A stretch of DNA of 20,806 nucleotides from an uncultured Bacilli bacterium (GTDB taxonomy: Bacteria; Bacillota_I; Bacilli_A; RF39; UBA660): NCBI GenBank assembly GCA_910586195.1, contig CAJUHO010000020.1, forward strand, positions 1 through 20,806, read 5' to 3'. Positions 6,168 through 13,356 of this stretch are shown here, piece after piece. A program made the position numbers and the translations under genes. The notes below the pieces were generated by a model. It was not told the origin of the DNA, searched no databases, and was given only the letters and a program-made list of their open reading frames with translations. Numbering within the stretch: the stretch's first letter is position 1; the number at the start of each line of letters is the position of its first letter.

Positions 6168-7301
6168 TTAATGTTTAGTAAGTTGCTTCAGACAATCGAT
6201 TTTTTTTCTTAATACCTCTATAAATAAACTAATCTCATCTATTGTTGTAAGATGTGATAAGCTAATACGTAAACTTGAGGAAGCATATTCTTTATTATTT
6301 GTAACTGCTAATACAGAATCAGAAGAGTCGTTATTGCTACTGCATGCCGTTTTCGTTGAAATATATATATCTTCCTCTTCTAGTGCATGTAGCAATGTTT
6401 CTGGCTTAACTTCTGGAATGCTAATATTAACAATATGAGGAAGACAAAATGAATTACTATTAATATGAATTTCTTCTATTTTTTCTAATTCTATAATTAA
6501 AAAATCGTATATTGTCCTTACTTGTTTCTGCTTTTTTTCATAATCTTGATAAGCTAGGCGTAAAGCTTTTGCTGTTGCAACGATTTGTCCCAAACTGGGA
6601 GTACCACTCCTATACTTTGTAGTACTCTTCCCACCATGAATTAAAGGTGTTATTTCAATTTTCTCTTTTTTATAGAGAATACCGCTTCCCTTCATACCAT
6701 AAAACTTTTGACTGGACATGCTAGCAAGATCAACATATCGTAGATTAATTTTTTCTTTTCCAATGCTTTGCGTGACATCACTATGAAAAAATAATTTTGG
6801 ATATTTTTCTAATAATTTACCAATCTCATCAATATCTTGTTTTACTCCTACTTCACTATTTACACTAGCAATAGAGACTAATATAGTATCATCACGAATC
6901 ATCTTTTTTAATGCCTCTATATCTACTCTTCCAAATTCATCTAACTTAGCATAACTAATTTCAAATCCTAAACTTTCTAAATAATGAAATGTTTCTGAAA
7001 CGGAAGAATGCTCCATTTTAGTAGTAATGATGTGTCTACCTCTATTTTTATATTGAAATGCAATTCCTTTAATAGCCATATTATTTGATTCACTTGCACC
7101 ACTTGTATAAATAATTTCAGATTCATCCACTCCTAAAATATCTGCAATCTGCTTTGTAGATGCTTCGATTAATCTTTTGGCCTCTATTCCTAGTTTGTGG
7201 AGAGAATTAGGATTTCCAATATAGTTTTGAACTGCCATATTAAAACTTTTCAAAACTTCTTCATTTACTGGCGTTGTTGCCGAATAGTCTAAATATATCA
7301 T
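6168..7301 (-). CDS. Cysteine desulfurase (NifS/IscS family)
   Basis: PLP enzyme that converts cysteine to alanine and passes the sulfur, as an enzyme-bound persulfide, to Fe-S cluster assembly or tRNA thiolation. The start is the ATG at 7301, with AAGGAGG upstream; the in-frame extension to 7391 runs over the promoter and is rejected. The 377-aa product shows the expected order: YLDYSATTPVNEEVL at the N-terminus, TSGASESNN (66-74), H98 stacking on PLP, SDVTQS (174-179), K199 for the Schiff base in SSQKFYGMKG, and the sulfur-carrying C320 in TACSS. It is first in an operon with an ABC exporter, an unusual pairing. No scaffold gene (iscU/sufU) is in the window. Confidence 0.92.
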   Translation of the reverse strand: MIYLDYSATTPVNEEVLKSFNMAVQNYIGNPNSLHKLGIEAKRLIEASTKQIADILGVDESEIIYTSGASESNNMAIKGIAFQYKNRGRHIITTKMEHSSVSETFHYLESLGFEISYAKLDEFGRVDIEALKKMIRDDTILVSIASVNSEVGVKQDIDEIGKLLEKYPKLFFHSDVTQSIGKEKINLRYVDLASMSSQKFYGMKGSGILYKKEKIEITPLIHGGKSTTKYRSGTPSLGQIVATAKALRLAYQDYEKKQKQVRTIYDFLIIELEKIEEIHINSNSFCLPHIVNISIPEVKPETLLHALEEEDIYISTKTACSSNNDSSDSVLAVTNNKEYASSSLRISLSHLTTIDEISLFIEVLRKKIDCLKQLTKH

Positions 7302-7347
7302 AAAGACTCTCCTCCTTAGTTTTATTTTCCACATCAAAATGAAACGA

Positions 7348-7361
7348 ATAATACTTATTAT
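7348..7361. promoter_or_regulatory. Palindrome at the desulfurase transcription start
   Basis: ATAATA-CT-TATTAT, a perfect palindrome placed just downstream of the -10 box, where a repressor could block initiation. The sequence is low-complexity AT, so chance is a real alternative. Confidence 0.3.
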
Positions 7362-7362
7362 C

Positions 7363-7391
7363 AATATACTATTAGTACATTTGTTTGTCAA
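7363..7391 (-). promoter_or_regulatory. Promoter of the desulfurase-ABC operon
   Basis: On the minus strand TTGACA (7391-7386), a 17-bp spacer and TATATT (7368-7363). It sits between the terminator of the alarmone synthetase and the desulfurase start, making the operon independent of the upstream gene. Confidence 0.75.
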
Positions 7392-7406
7392 TGAATTTCC
7401 TTCAAT

Positions 7407-7442
7407 ATATAAAAATAGCTATCACTGTTTCTGATAACTATT
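7407..7442 (-). terminator. Terminator of the alarmone synthetase gene
   Basis: On the minus strand AATAGTTATCA (7442-7432) pairs with TGATAGCTATT (7424-7414), an 11-bp stem with one G-U pair and a 7-nt loop, then TTTTATAT. It overlaps the TGA stop at 7422-7424. Confidence 0.75.
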
Positions 7443-8048
7443 CACTGTCATATTTAAATCTAACATTCTATGATCTAATTTCTTTATATCGAGAGAACAC
7501 TTATACATCTCTTCCATCACTTCTTTTGGTACAGCACCTTCAAATTTATACTGAATCTTATGGTCCAAACTTGCCCAAAAATCCATTGCTACTGTTCGAA
7601 CCTGAATTTCTGCTTCAATTAATTCTTTTCCATCATTTAAATAAATCGGCACTTTTACTCGCAAGTGATAACTCATATAGCCTGTATCCTTCGGATCCTT
7701 AATATAGTCTTTCTTCTCAAGAATCTCAAATTGTTCTGAGCGTTCCAACACTTTTACAATATCATAGACATCTGATAAAAAAGAGCAGACAATTCTTACT
7801 CCTACTATATCATGAATATGATTTATCATATTATCAAGTGTAACATCATAACCTCTTCTTTTTAATTTTGTAATTACACTTTCTTCCTTTTTTATTCGAG
7901 ATTTTATATGTTCAACTGGATTATAATCATTATTTAATTCGAATTCTTTCATAAGGCCCTCTAGGCTATTTAGTAGCGTTTCTTTTGCTAGTTTATATTT
8001 TAACATTTGTAACTGCACTTTTTCTACTTCTTCTTCAAATCTTTCCAT
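7422..8048 (-). CDS. relQ: Small alarmone synthetase, GTP pyrophosphokinase (RelQ type)
   Basis: Transfers pyrophosphate from ATP to GTP or GDP to make (p)ppGpp, the stringent-response alarmone. The 208-aa product fits the single-domain RelQ/YjbM class: a synthetase domain with no HD hydrolase, TGS or ACT domain. Motifs seen are HIHDIVGVRIVCSF (77-90), KDYIKDPKDTGYMSYH (113-128), and EIQVRTVAMDFWASLDHK (147-164) with E147 in the catalytic region, followed by a C-terminal helix that in relatives drives tetramer formation. The ATG at 8048 is preceded by AAGGGGA. It is monocistronic: its own TTGCAA-17-TATAAT promoter lies upstream and a terminator overlaps its stop. Confidence 0.92.
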   Translation of the reverse strand: MERFEEEVEKVQLQMLKYKLAKETLLNSLEGLMKEFELNNDYNPVEHIKSRIKKEESVITKLKRRGYDVTLDNMINHIHDIVGVRIVCSFLSDVYDIVKVLERSEQFEILEKKDYIKDPKDTGYMSYHLRVKVPIYLNDGKELIEAEIQVRTVAMDFWASLDHKIQYKFEGAVPKEVMEEMYKCSLDIKKLDHRMLDLNMTVNSYQKQ

Positions 8049-8066
8049 ATATAATTATCCCCTTTT

Positions 8067-8084
8067 TTACATATGTCTATGTAA
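8067..8084. promoter_or_regulatory. Palindrome in the relQ leader
   Basis: TTACATA-TGTC-TATGTAA, perfect 7-bp arms around a 4-base centre, lying between the -10 box and the ribosome binding site. It could be an operator or a leader hairpin next to the AAGGGGA site. Confidence 0.45.
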
Positions 8085-8092
8085 GAAAGATT

Positions 8093-8121
8093 ATTATATA
8101 CCATTTTTCAAAAATTTGCAA
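8093..8121 (-). promoter_or_regulatory. Promoter of the relQ gene
   Basis: On the minus strand TTGCAA (8121-8116), a 17-bp spacer and TATAAT (8098-8093). The spacing is ideal and the -10 box is perfect. Confidence 0.75.
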
Positions 8122-8137
8122 ATTTTACCAATTTATG

Positions 8138-8806
8138 TCATTTTATATTTTCTTTTTCTAACGCATGTTCTCTTATCCATTTAATATCTTCCACTGCTTT
8201 ATCTATATTAAATCTACCATTGCCAACTGGATAAAATACAGGATAACAGGGATAAACTTTTTTATTTATTTCTCTCAAATAACATTGTTTTCTCGATTTT
8301 GATACAGATATTTTTTCCCTCAGAAAAACAGATGATACTTGATTACCAAATAAAATGATAACTTTAGGATTTATAAGTGATATTTCTTTCTCAAAAAGGA
8401 ATAGATATTGTTCAAAGACACTATCAGGAAGCGCCCTAGCATCTACTTGACTACATTTTCCCAAATTAGTAATAAAATAATGATGTTTTTTTACTTCATT
8501 ATATACTTCACTCGCAAATTCTTCTGTCCATTCATTTCCTTTTTTACTTCTAATTTCTTGATAAGTATCTTTTGGAATCAAATCTAGACGATAAAATAAA
8601 TCCCAGGCATTTTTTATTCCAACCCAAGGTGCCTTTGGACCTTTCCATGTTTTATGAGAGGCAATATTCCTAGCTGTTGGATTCATAAATACAAAACAAA
8701 TGTCTGGATTTCTTCTACAGCCATCTCCATAAATGGGATCTAACTCTTTAGCACCATATTTTACTTGTAATTTATCATACTGACTGTTTAATTCGTCAAA
8801 AGTCAT
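8138..8806 (-). CDS. Uracil-DNA glycosylase superfamily protein
   Basis: Predicted DNA repair glycosylase or relative that removes uracil or another damaged base. The 222-aa product begins at the ATG at 8806 after AGGTGAT. Superfamily landmarks are seen in order: GDGCRRNPDICFVFMNPTARN (28-47), equivalent to the catalytic GE-PG loop but with MNPTARN in its place; ITNLGKCSQVD (112-122); PKVIILFGNQVSSVFL (147-162), the core strand and helix; and YPVFYPVGNGRFN (188-200) at the position of the C-terminal HPS/HPA leucine-loop motif. The four cysteines of the Fe-S family 4 enzymes are not all present. Substrate is uncertain because the catalytic loop departs from the classic families. Monocistronic by appearance. 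Confidence 0.8.
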   Translation of the reverse strand: MTFDELNSQYDKLQVKYGAKELDPIYGDGCRRNPDICFVFMNPTARNIASHKTWKGPKAPWVGIKNAWDLFYRLDLIPKDTYQEIRSKKGNEWTEEFASEVYNEVKKHHYFITNLGKCSQVDARALPDSVFEQYLFLFEKEISLINPKVIILFGNQVSSVFLREKISVSKSRKQCYLREINKKVYPCYPVFYPVGNGRFNIDKAVEDIKWIREHALEKENIK

Positions 8807-8851
8807 TTTATCACCTACTGGTATTAGTATATAATAATTTAATATTAAAAT

Positions 8852-10146
8852 CTAGCTTTCCATTATCCATTTTATTATTTGCTTTTTATAAAATAAATAC
8901 TCTTCTTTTGTATATTGCATATTGGCAATACAATACTCACATTCTGCAAGATGAGAACAAAACATACAATTTTGTAAATTAAAACAATCCTGAATAAAAT
9001 ACTTTCTAGGGATTTTTCAGGTGTATCATTAAAAGTTAAAATAGGAGCGATAGATTCCATATAAGACTTTGTTTTTATTTCATTAAAATCAGTATAGAAA
9101 AAACTCAAAACATTCTTAGGAACTTGGTCTTGTAGCAGTCTTAATTTCTTATTTCGATATTCTATTTCTAAGATTAACTTTCTTAAATTATAAAAACTAA
9201 AACAATTTCCAATCAGTAATAGATGTAGACTATGTCTTAATATCCTTTCTAATTTCATATTATAATGCTCACCTATCAAATTTTGAAATAGAGAAAGGAA
9301 TAATTCTACTGAAGAAATAATATTATTTCTGCACATTTTAAATAGATTTACTTGTGTATTTTTGTGCATAAAATCAATTTTTTGCGTATTGGCCAACCCT
9401 CCAATTTCTTGTTCTAAAGAAGCATGAGGATCAATCACTATAACTTTATAATCACTAGGGTCTAACTTAGAAATCATAGAACTAATAAACTTTGATTTTC
9501 CACATCCACTGGATCCTAAGATAAGCGAATGCTAAAAAAAAATCAAAATGATTTATATCTAGAAATAATGATGTGGATACATAGGGAAAGGAATCTATTT
9601 TTAAAATAGATGTCACTGTCTTTTTATCTAAGATATCAAGCGATTTTTGTATATTTTAACATTTTCTGATTTTGAAAGGAAACATTTAACAATAATGTTG
9701 GCGTACTTAAAAATAGTTTCCTTTTATATAAATAGTTCTCATTCTTAAAATAAAGATAATTTCTGGAATATATTTTTTCTAAACGAATAGGACGAAATAT
9801 GATTTTTAGAGAATCTAGCAAAATATTTTTTTTTATAATAAAACTTCTCATATAGTGTTATAAGATTATCTTCTAGAAAACTAAAATAGTCTAACTTTCT
9901 TGGAACATTTTTAAAAAATACAAATTCTTCTTTTGTTTGAAACATGCAAAATTCAAGTGTTTCTATTGCCGTGGGAAGAAGAATGGAAGTTTCTAGATAG
10001 TAATGTATTTTATAATTTTCAATTTGTACAAATAATATCCAATGCTTCAAAAAGCCATGATATCTTGATATTTCTTTTATAAATATTTGCCAATCATCGC
10101 TTGTAATATTTTCTTTTTTAAAATATACCTCTGTTACTACTCTCAT
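8852..10146 (-). pseudogene. Frameshifted ATPase gene (HerA/VirB4-like P-loop)
   Basis: Pieces in successive frames join into one protein of about 430 residues. An N-terminal region comes from the ATG at 10146 (RVVTEVYFKKENI...TAIETLEFCMF). After a shift near 9835 comes ILLDSLKIIFRPIRLEKIY...QKMLKYTK. After a shift near 9645 comes SLDILDKKTVT...SFPYVSTSLFLDINHFDF. After a poly-T shift near 9535 comes HSLILGSSGCGKSKF (Walker A) and VIVIDPHASLE (Walker B-like). After a shift near 9012 comes the tail CFNLQNCMFCSHLAECEYC..., ending at the TAG at 8852-8854. The ATPase core resembles HerA/VirB4-like conjugation or DNA-pumping ATPases. All breaks are close to homopolymer runs, while neighbouring genes are intact, so decay is likelier than sequencing error. 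It may be a relic of a mobile element. Confidence 0.75.
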
Positions 10147-10181
10147 AAAAATCCCCTATAAAAATTATATAGAGAAAATTT

Positions 10182-10219
10182 AAAAAAAACTGACTTTTTA
10201 CATTCCTCTTTTGTCAGTT
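10182..10219 (-). terminator. Terminator of the AraC-type regulator gene
   Basis: On the minus strand AACTGAC (10219-10213) pairs with GTCAGTT (10194-10188) across an 18-nt loop, followed by a T-run. It overlaps the regulator stop codon. The long loop makes it a moderate call. Confidence 0.55.
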
Positions 10220-11018
10220 ATTCAATGGGAATTAAAAAATCAGTTTCATTATCATGATAGTATTCTAGCTCTGGAAGAGGTTTTAGGCGGTACTTAGCAC
10301 TAGGTAAAAATTCAAAATAAAATTGATGGGATATTTTCTGTATTTCTTCAGCCTCTTGTGAGGGAATATGAAATACTAACCATTTTGATTTAGGAAAAAC
10401 AACAGAATGAAACTCAGGAATCTCCTTATCATATAAAATCCAATATTCGTAGTTATCGCTACAAAAACGACTTTCGTAATAAACCATTCCATAAGGAATA
10501 GACCCATATATTGATTGATATTTTCTCTTCATAATAGAAAAAAACTGGGGAGCATCTTTCGAAATAGTTGCATCGTCTGTTTTAACCCCTATTCCATATA
10601 ATGTAAAAGACTCTTTTTCCACAATATCATAGGAAATATTACTATTATTTATCAGCCGCTCATCAAAATGAATTTTAGGGAAGTTTTGTAGTCCTGTTAA
10701 ATTTTTTCTAGCATCTTTAGGCTTGATACCATGAAACTTCGTAAATGCCCTTGAAAAAGAAGTAGGATTATCATATTGATATTTAATGGCAATATCAATG
10801 ATGCGTAAATGGCTATTCACAAGATCAACCCCTGCACAACTTAATCGTCTTTTCCTAATATATTCTTTCAAAGTAATACCACATAAAAGACTAAACAGGT
10901 TTTCCATAGCAGCGGAATTAGTTCCTAGTATTTTTGCCAAGACTTGATAATCTATTTTTTCATCTAAATGCTTTTCAACATAGGATATCATATCATTTAA
11001 TGCTTTATAAATATTCAT
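10218..11018 (-). CDS. AraC-family regulator with effector-binding domain
   Basis: Transcription factor with the DNA-binding part first. Residues ~5-105 are an AraC-type double helix-turn-helix: IYKALNDMISYVEKHLDEK, LAKILGTNSAAMENLF, then IDIAIKYQYDNPTSFSRAFTKFHGIKPKDARK (the conserved second HTH). Residues ~120-266 resemble the GyrI-like/AraC effector-binding fold (YDIVEKESFTLYGIGVKT... ending YRLKPLPELEYY), the Rob/BltR-like arrangement that senses small molecules and often controls efflux or stress genes. The start is the ATG at 11018; the ribosome binding site is weak. The inverted repeat TATTCAC/GTGAATA immediately upstream may be its own operator. No adjacent intact target gene is obvious. 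Confidence 0.88.
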   Translation of the reverse strand: MNIYKALNDMISYVEKHLDEKIDYQVLAKILGTNSAAMENLFSLLCGITLKEYIRKRRLSCAGVDLVNSHLRIIDIAIKYQYDNPTSFSRAFTKFHGIKPKDARKNLTGLQNFPKIHFDERLINNSNISYDIVEKESFTLYGIGVKTDDATISKDAPQFFSIMKRKYQSIYGSIPYGMVYYESRFCSDNYEYWILYDKEIPEFHSVVFPKSKWLVFHIPSQEAEEIQKISHQFYFEFLPSAKYRLKPLPELEYYHDNETDFLIPIE

Positions 11019-11021
11019 GGC

Positions 11022-11054
11022 TATTCACAACCCAACTTCCAAGTAATGTGAATA
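11022..11054. promoter_or_regulatory. Inverted repeat upstream of the AraC-type gene
   Basis: TATTCAC (11022-11028) and GTGAATA (11048-11054) are perfect inverted arms 19 bp apart, between the start codon at 11018 and a TATACT -10-like box near 11060. This is a plausible site for autoregulation or a leader hairpin. Confidence 0.4.
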
Positions 11055-11098
11055 ATAGTATATCATATTTTAAATGAGATAGAACATACATTGGAGAT

Positions 11099-12910
11099 TT
11101 AACTTACGCTTAATACCAAACGAAAGGAAAAATCAGAATACACTCTTCCACTTATCGTACCTGTGGCAAAAACTCCCGCAATTGTATAATCATACATATA
11201 ATTGCCACCACGAACATACCATGGACGTTGATTACTTACAATTGCAGTCATATCGCCATACCACTCTGCTGTCTCATTTAAGGCATGTGTAATGCACAAA
11301 TTGCCGTCGCAGGATGTAGAAATATCATCACCCAAATACAAATTATAATATATATCTTCTAACCAACTTGTGCCTGTATAGTTATTGCCATCTCCCAATA
11401 ATCCAGTATAGCCCGAATTGTTTAACATACTTTCCCCTGAATATTTTTGTCCATTCAATGTATATACTCCCATCATGTATTCCCATCCTCCTCCATTTAT
11501 ATCATAGATTCCGTATATAGTTCCTGTGGTAGATGCTCCTATTCCTTGTGAACTCACATCATAAGTATATTGACATCCATAATCAGCACTAACTTTACAT
11601 ATTGCACCATAACTACAACCTGTTATATACTTATCTGATTTATTTTGATAGATTTCTTTATCAATGCCAGTAAATAATCTATTTCCGAGCTTTCCATACT
11701 TACTCTGACTTAAATAGGCGGCTAGCGCCCATTCACTATTCTTCATGGCATGGGAATTTACACTACTACTAGAAAAGCCATAACGATTTCCATTCTTTGT
11801 TATATTTCTCCCTACAATTCCGATACTAGACGGTTGAATAATTCTCCAACTTGGCACATTTGGTTTTATCATGGCATCTAGGGTTGTGACATTTCCTCCT
11901 CCACCCGCAGCAGAGGGACTCGAACTACTGGTTTCAAACTTTCCTACCCAGATTCCGTTTAACTCCTTGTCTCCAAACGTAAAGGCATCTGGTGTTCTCC
12001 AGCTACCTCTCTTTTCTGCTACTTTATATTGCGCACTTCCTAGTTCTTTCTCACTCTTCTTTATAAACTTGACATCTATCTCCCCTGGTAACTCTCTTGT
12101 TGGAACACTATTTAAATATACCCCCTTTTTTCCGTAATAAGCAGTCCCATCTTCACTTCCGATTGTGTAGGAATATCTTGGCACATACACCCACATCGTT
12201 TCGATATCACTCATAGGAATTGCTATTCCACTTGTTGCACTTTGATATTTACTTCTACTGGCACTTGTCACTGTGACTGCATTCGCCCACTTTCCAAAAT
12301 CATAATCATACCAATTATTACTGTCTGCTTTTTCCCAAGTGCTACTAGCTTCATTCCATACTACTTTTATCATATTAGACTCTGTATTTACAATTGGTAT
12401 CATTCCTTCTACTACTTTCTTATCTCTTGGAAAATCCAACTTTTTATTATATAACCCTCCATTACTTCCAAAGGTGATTACTTCATCATTATCTGTATTA
12501 TTTGCTATCTTTAATCTATAGGTCTTTACTCCATTATCCTCAATAGCTTCTCCTTCTTCTCCCACGGGCTCGTCTTTTGTACTGTCATAACTCACATTGA
12601 CTCCGTCTGCTACTTCATACCAGAAATTAAACTTTGCATTCCTTCCATTTTCATTCTTCAAAGTGATTACTATCTCTTTACTTTCTCCACTTTTTATTAT
12701 CATACTATGATTATTATCCAAACTTTCACTTTCTATTGTTGCTGCTATTTCTCCTGTTACAATATTTAGGGAGCCTCTTTTTTCTATACTACTTGTAAAT
12801 AATGCATAAGAAAAGCCTCCTATAATTAAGAATAAACTTACAATACCTATCAACATAATGTAATTGTTATTTTTTAACCTCTTCCATTGATACTTTATTC
12901 TTCCTAACAT
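11099..12910 (-). CDS. Membrane-anchored surface protein, FGE/CLec-like C-terminus
   Basis: Large exported protein, 603 aa. The ATG at 12910 follows GAGAGG. Residues 17-38 are a membrane segment ending GGFSYALFTSS, and the following ~100 residues (GSLNIVTGEI...IIKSGESKEIVITLKN) look like a β-sandwich stalk similar to TasA/camelysin-type exported proteins. The middle includes MWVYVPRYSY and GIWVGKFETS. The last ~135 residues (WEYMMG ~475, SGYTGLL, THALNETAEWYGD, RPWYVRGG ~561, DFSFRLVLS at the end) follow the pattern of formylglycine-generating-enzyme/C-type-lectin-like domains (W.RGG...FR.V), without evidence of catalysis. Cysteine pairs (CSYGAIC, CDGNLC) may be disulfides. Likely role: surface binding or display. 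A broken relative lies at 102-446, and a hairpin-bounded element precedes this gene. Confidence 0.8.
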   Translation of the reverse strand: MLGRIKYQWKRLKNNNYIMLIGIVSLFLIIGGFSYALFTSSIEKRGSLNIVTGEIAATIESESLDNNHSMIIKSGESKEIVITLKNENGRNAKFNFWYEVADGVNVSYDSTKDEPVGEEGEAIEDNGVKTYRLKIANNTDNDEVITFGSNGGLYNKKLDFPRDKKVVEGMIPIVNTESNMIKVVWNEASSTWEKADSNNWYDYDFGKWANAVTVTSASRSKYQSATSGIAIPMSDIETMWVYVPRYSYTIGSEDGTAYYGKKGVYLNSVPTRELPGEIDVKFIKKSEKELGSAQYKVAEKRGSWRTPDAFTFGDKELNGIWVGKFETSSSSPSAAGGGGNVTTLDAMIKPNVPSWRIIQPSSIGIVGRNITKNGNRYGFSSSSVNSHAMKNSEWALAAYLSQSKYGKLGNRLFTGIDKEIYQNKSDKYITGCSYGAICKVSADYGCQYTYDVSSQGIGASTTGTIYGIYDINGGGWEYMMGVYTLNGQKYSGESMLNNSGYTGLLGDGNNYTGTSWLEDIYYNLYLGDDISTSCDGNLCITHALNETAEWYGDMTAIVSNQRPWYVRGGNYMYDYTIAGVFATGTISGRVYSDFSFRLVLSVS

Positions 12911-12928
12911 GCCCTAACCTCTCTTTTA

Positions 12929-13227
12929 TCATAAAGTTTAATGCTTTATGAGTTTTAAGGTTTTTTTCTTCTATACCAATAGTACTCTTCATAAATGACT
13001 ATTCTTATGACTATTTTTATTCTTTATCAAACTTTGTCATATTTTATATTTTTCTATTGTCTTTGACAATTTCCTGACCATTTAATTTTTTCTTTCTTCC
13101 TCTGTTGTTCTTTATTCCTTTATAATTTTTCATTTTCTTACTTGATTATATTTTTTCCATATTATATACTAAATCTATAAATATAATAAACATTTTAAAA
13201 AAACTCATAAAGCATTAAACTTTATGA
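12929..13227. repeat. Inverted-hairpin-bounded element, copy B (surface-gene leader)
   Basis: The 28-bp segments 12929-12956 and 13200-13227 are perfect inverted copies, separated by 243 bp. Each contains TCATAAAG/CTTTATGA arms and so also folds on itself. The interior is T-rich on the plus strand with TGACTATT, CTTTGAC and GACCATTTA words shared with copy A at 439-741. The surface-protein gene starts 18 bp beyond the left arm, so its promoter must lie within or beyond this element; TGGTATAGA (minus strand, near 12978-12971) is a candidate extended -10. Possible roles are an invertible promoter, a paired operator or an attenuator. Together with the hairpin at 13270-13297 it accounts for the gene-free stretch 12911-13356. 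Confidence 0.75.
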
Positions 13228-13233
13228 GTTTTT
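13197..13233 (-). terminator. Strong hairpin with T-run, terminator of the 13357-17154 gene
   Basis: AAAAACTCATAAAG (13199-13212) pairs with CTTTATGAGTTTTT (13220-13233), 14 bp around a 7-nt loop; on the minus strand seven Ts follow. It is the right arm of element B and lies downstream of the large glucosaminidase gene, so it probably insulates that gene from the surface-protein gene. Confidence 0.7.
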
Positions 13234-13269
13234 CAGATTATTGATAAAGTGGAAAACTTTAAAAACAGT

Positions 13270-13297
13270 CTTAGGGAACCATTGTTGGTTTTCTAAG
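13270..13297. other. 12-bp hairpin downstream of the large glucosaminidase gene
   Basis: CTTAGGGAACCA pairs with TGGTTTTCTAAG over a TTGT loop, with two G-T wobbles when read on the plus strand and two A-C mismatches on the minus strand. A T-rich stretch follows on the plus strand. It may add to termination of the minus-strand gene, although the pairing is better for a plus-strand RNA. Confidence 0.4.
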
Positions 13298-13356
13298 CTC
13301 AATTTTTTATTACCGTCTAACTTTAAATTTCATATTACTACAATATCAACAGAATT

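Noticed and set aside
7302..7391. 30-residue extension of the desulfurase
   Set aside because: It contains the promoter, and AAGGAGG marks the ATG at 7301, where family similarity begins.
11871..12521. Plus-strand frames inside the surface-protein gene
   Set aside because: Antisense shadows of a well-supported minus-strand gene, with no ribosome binding sites.
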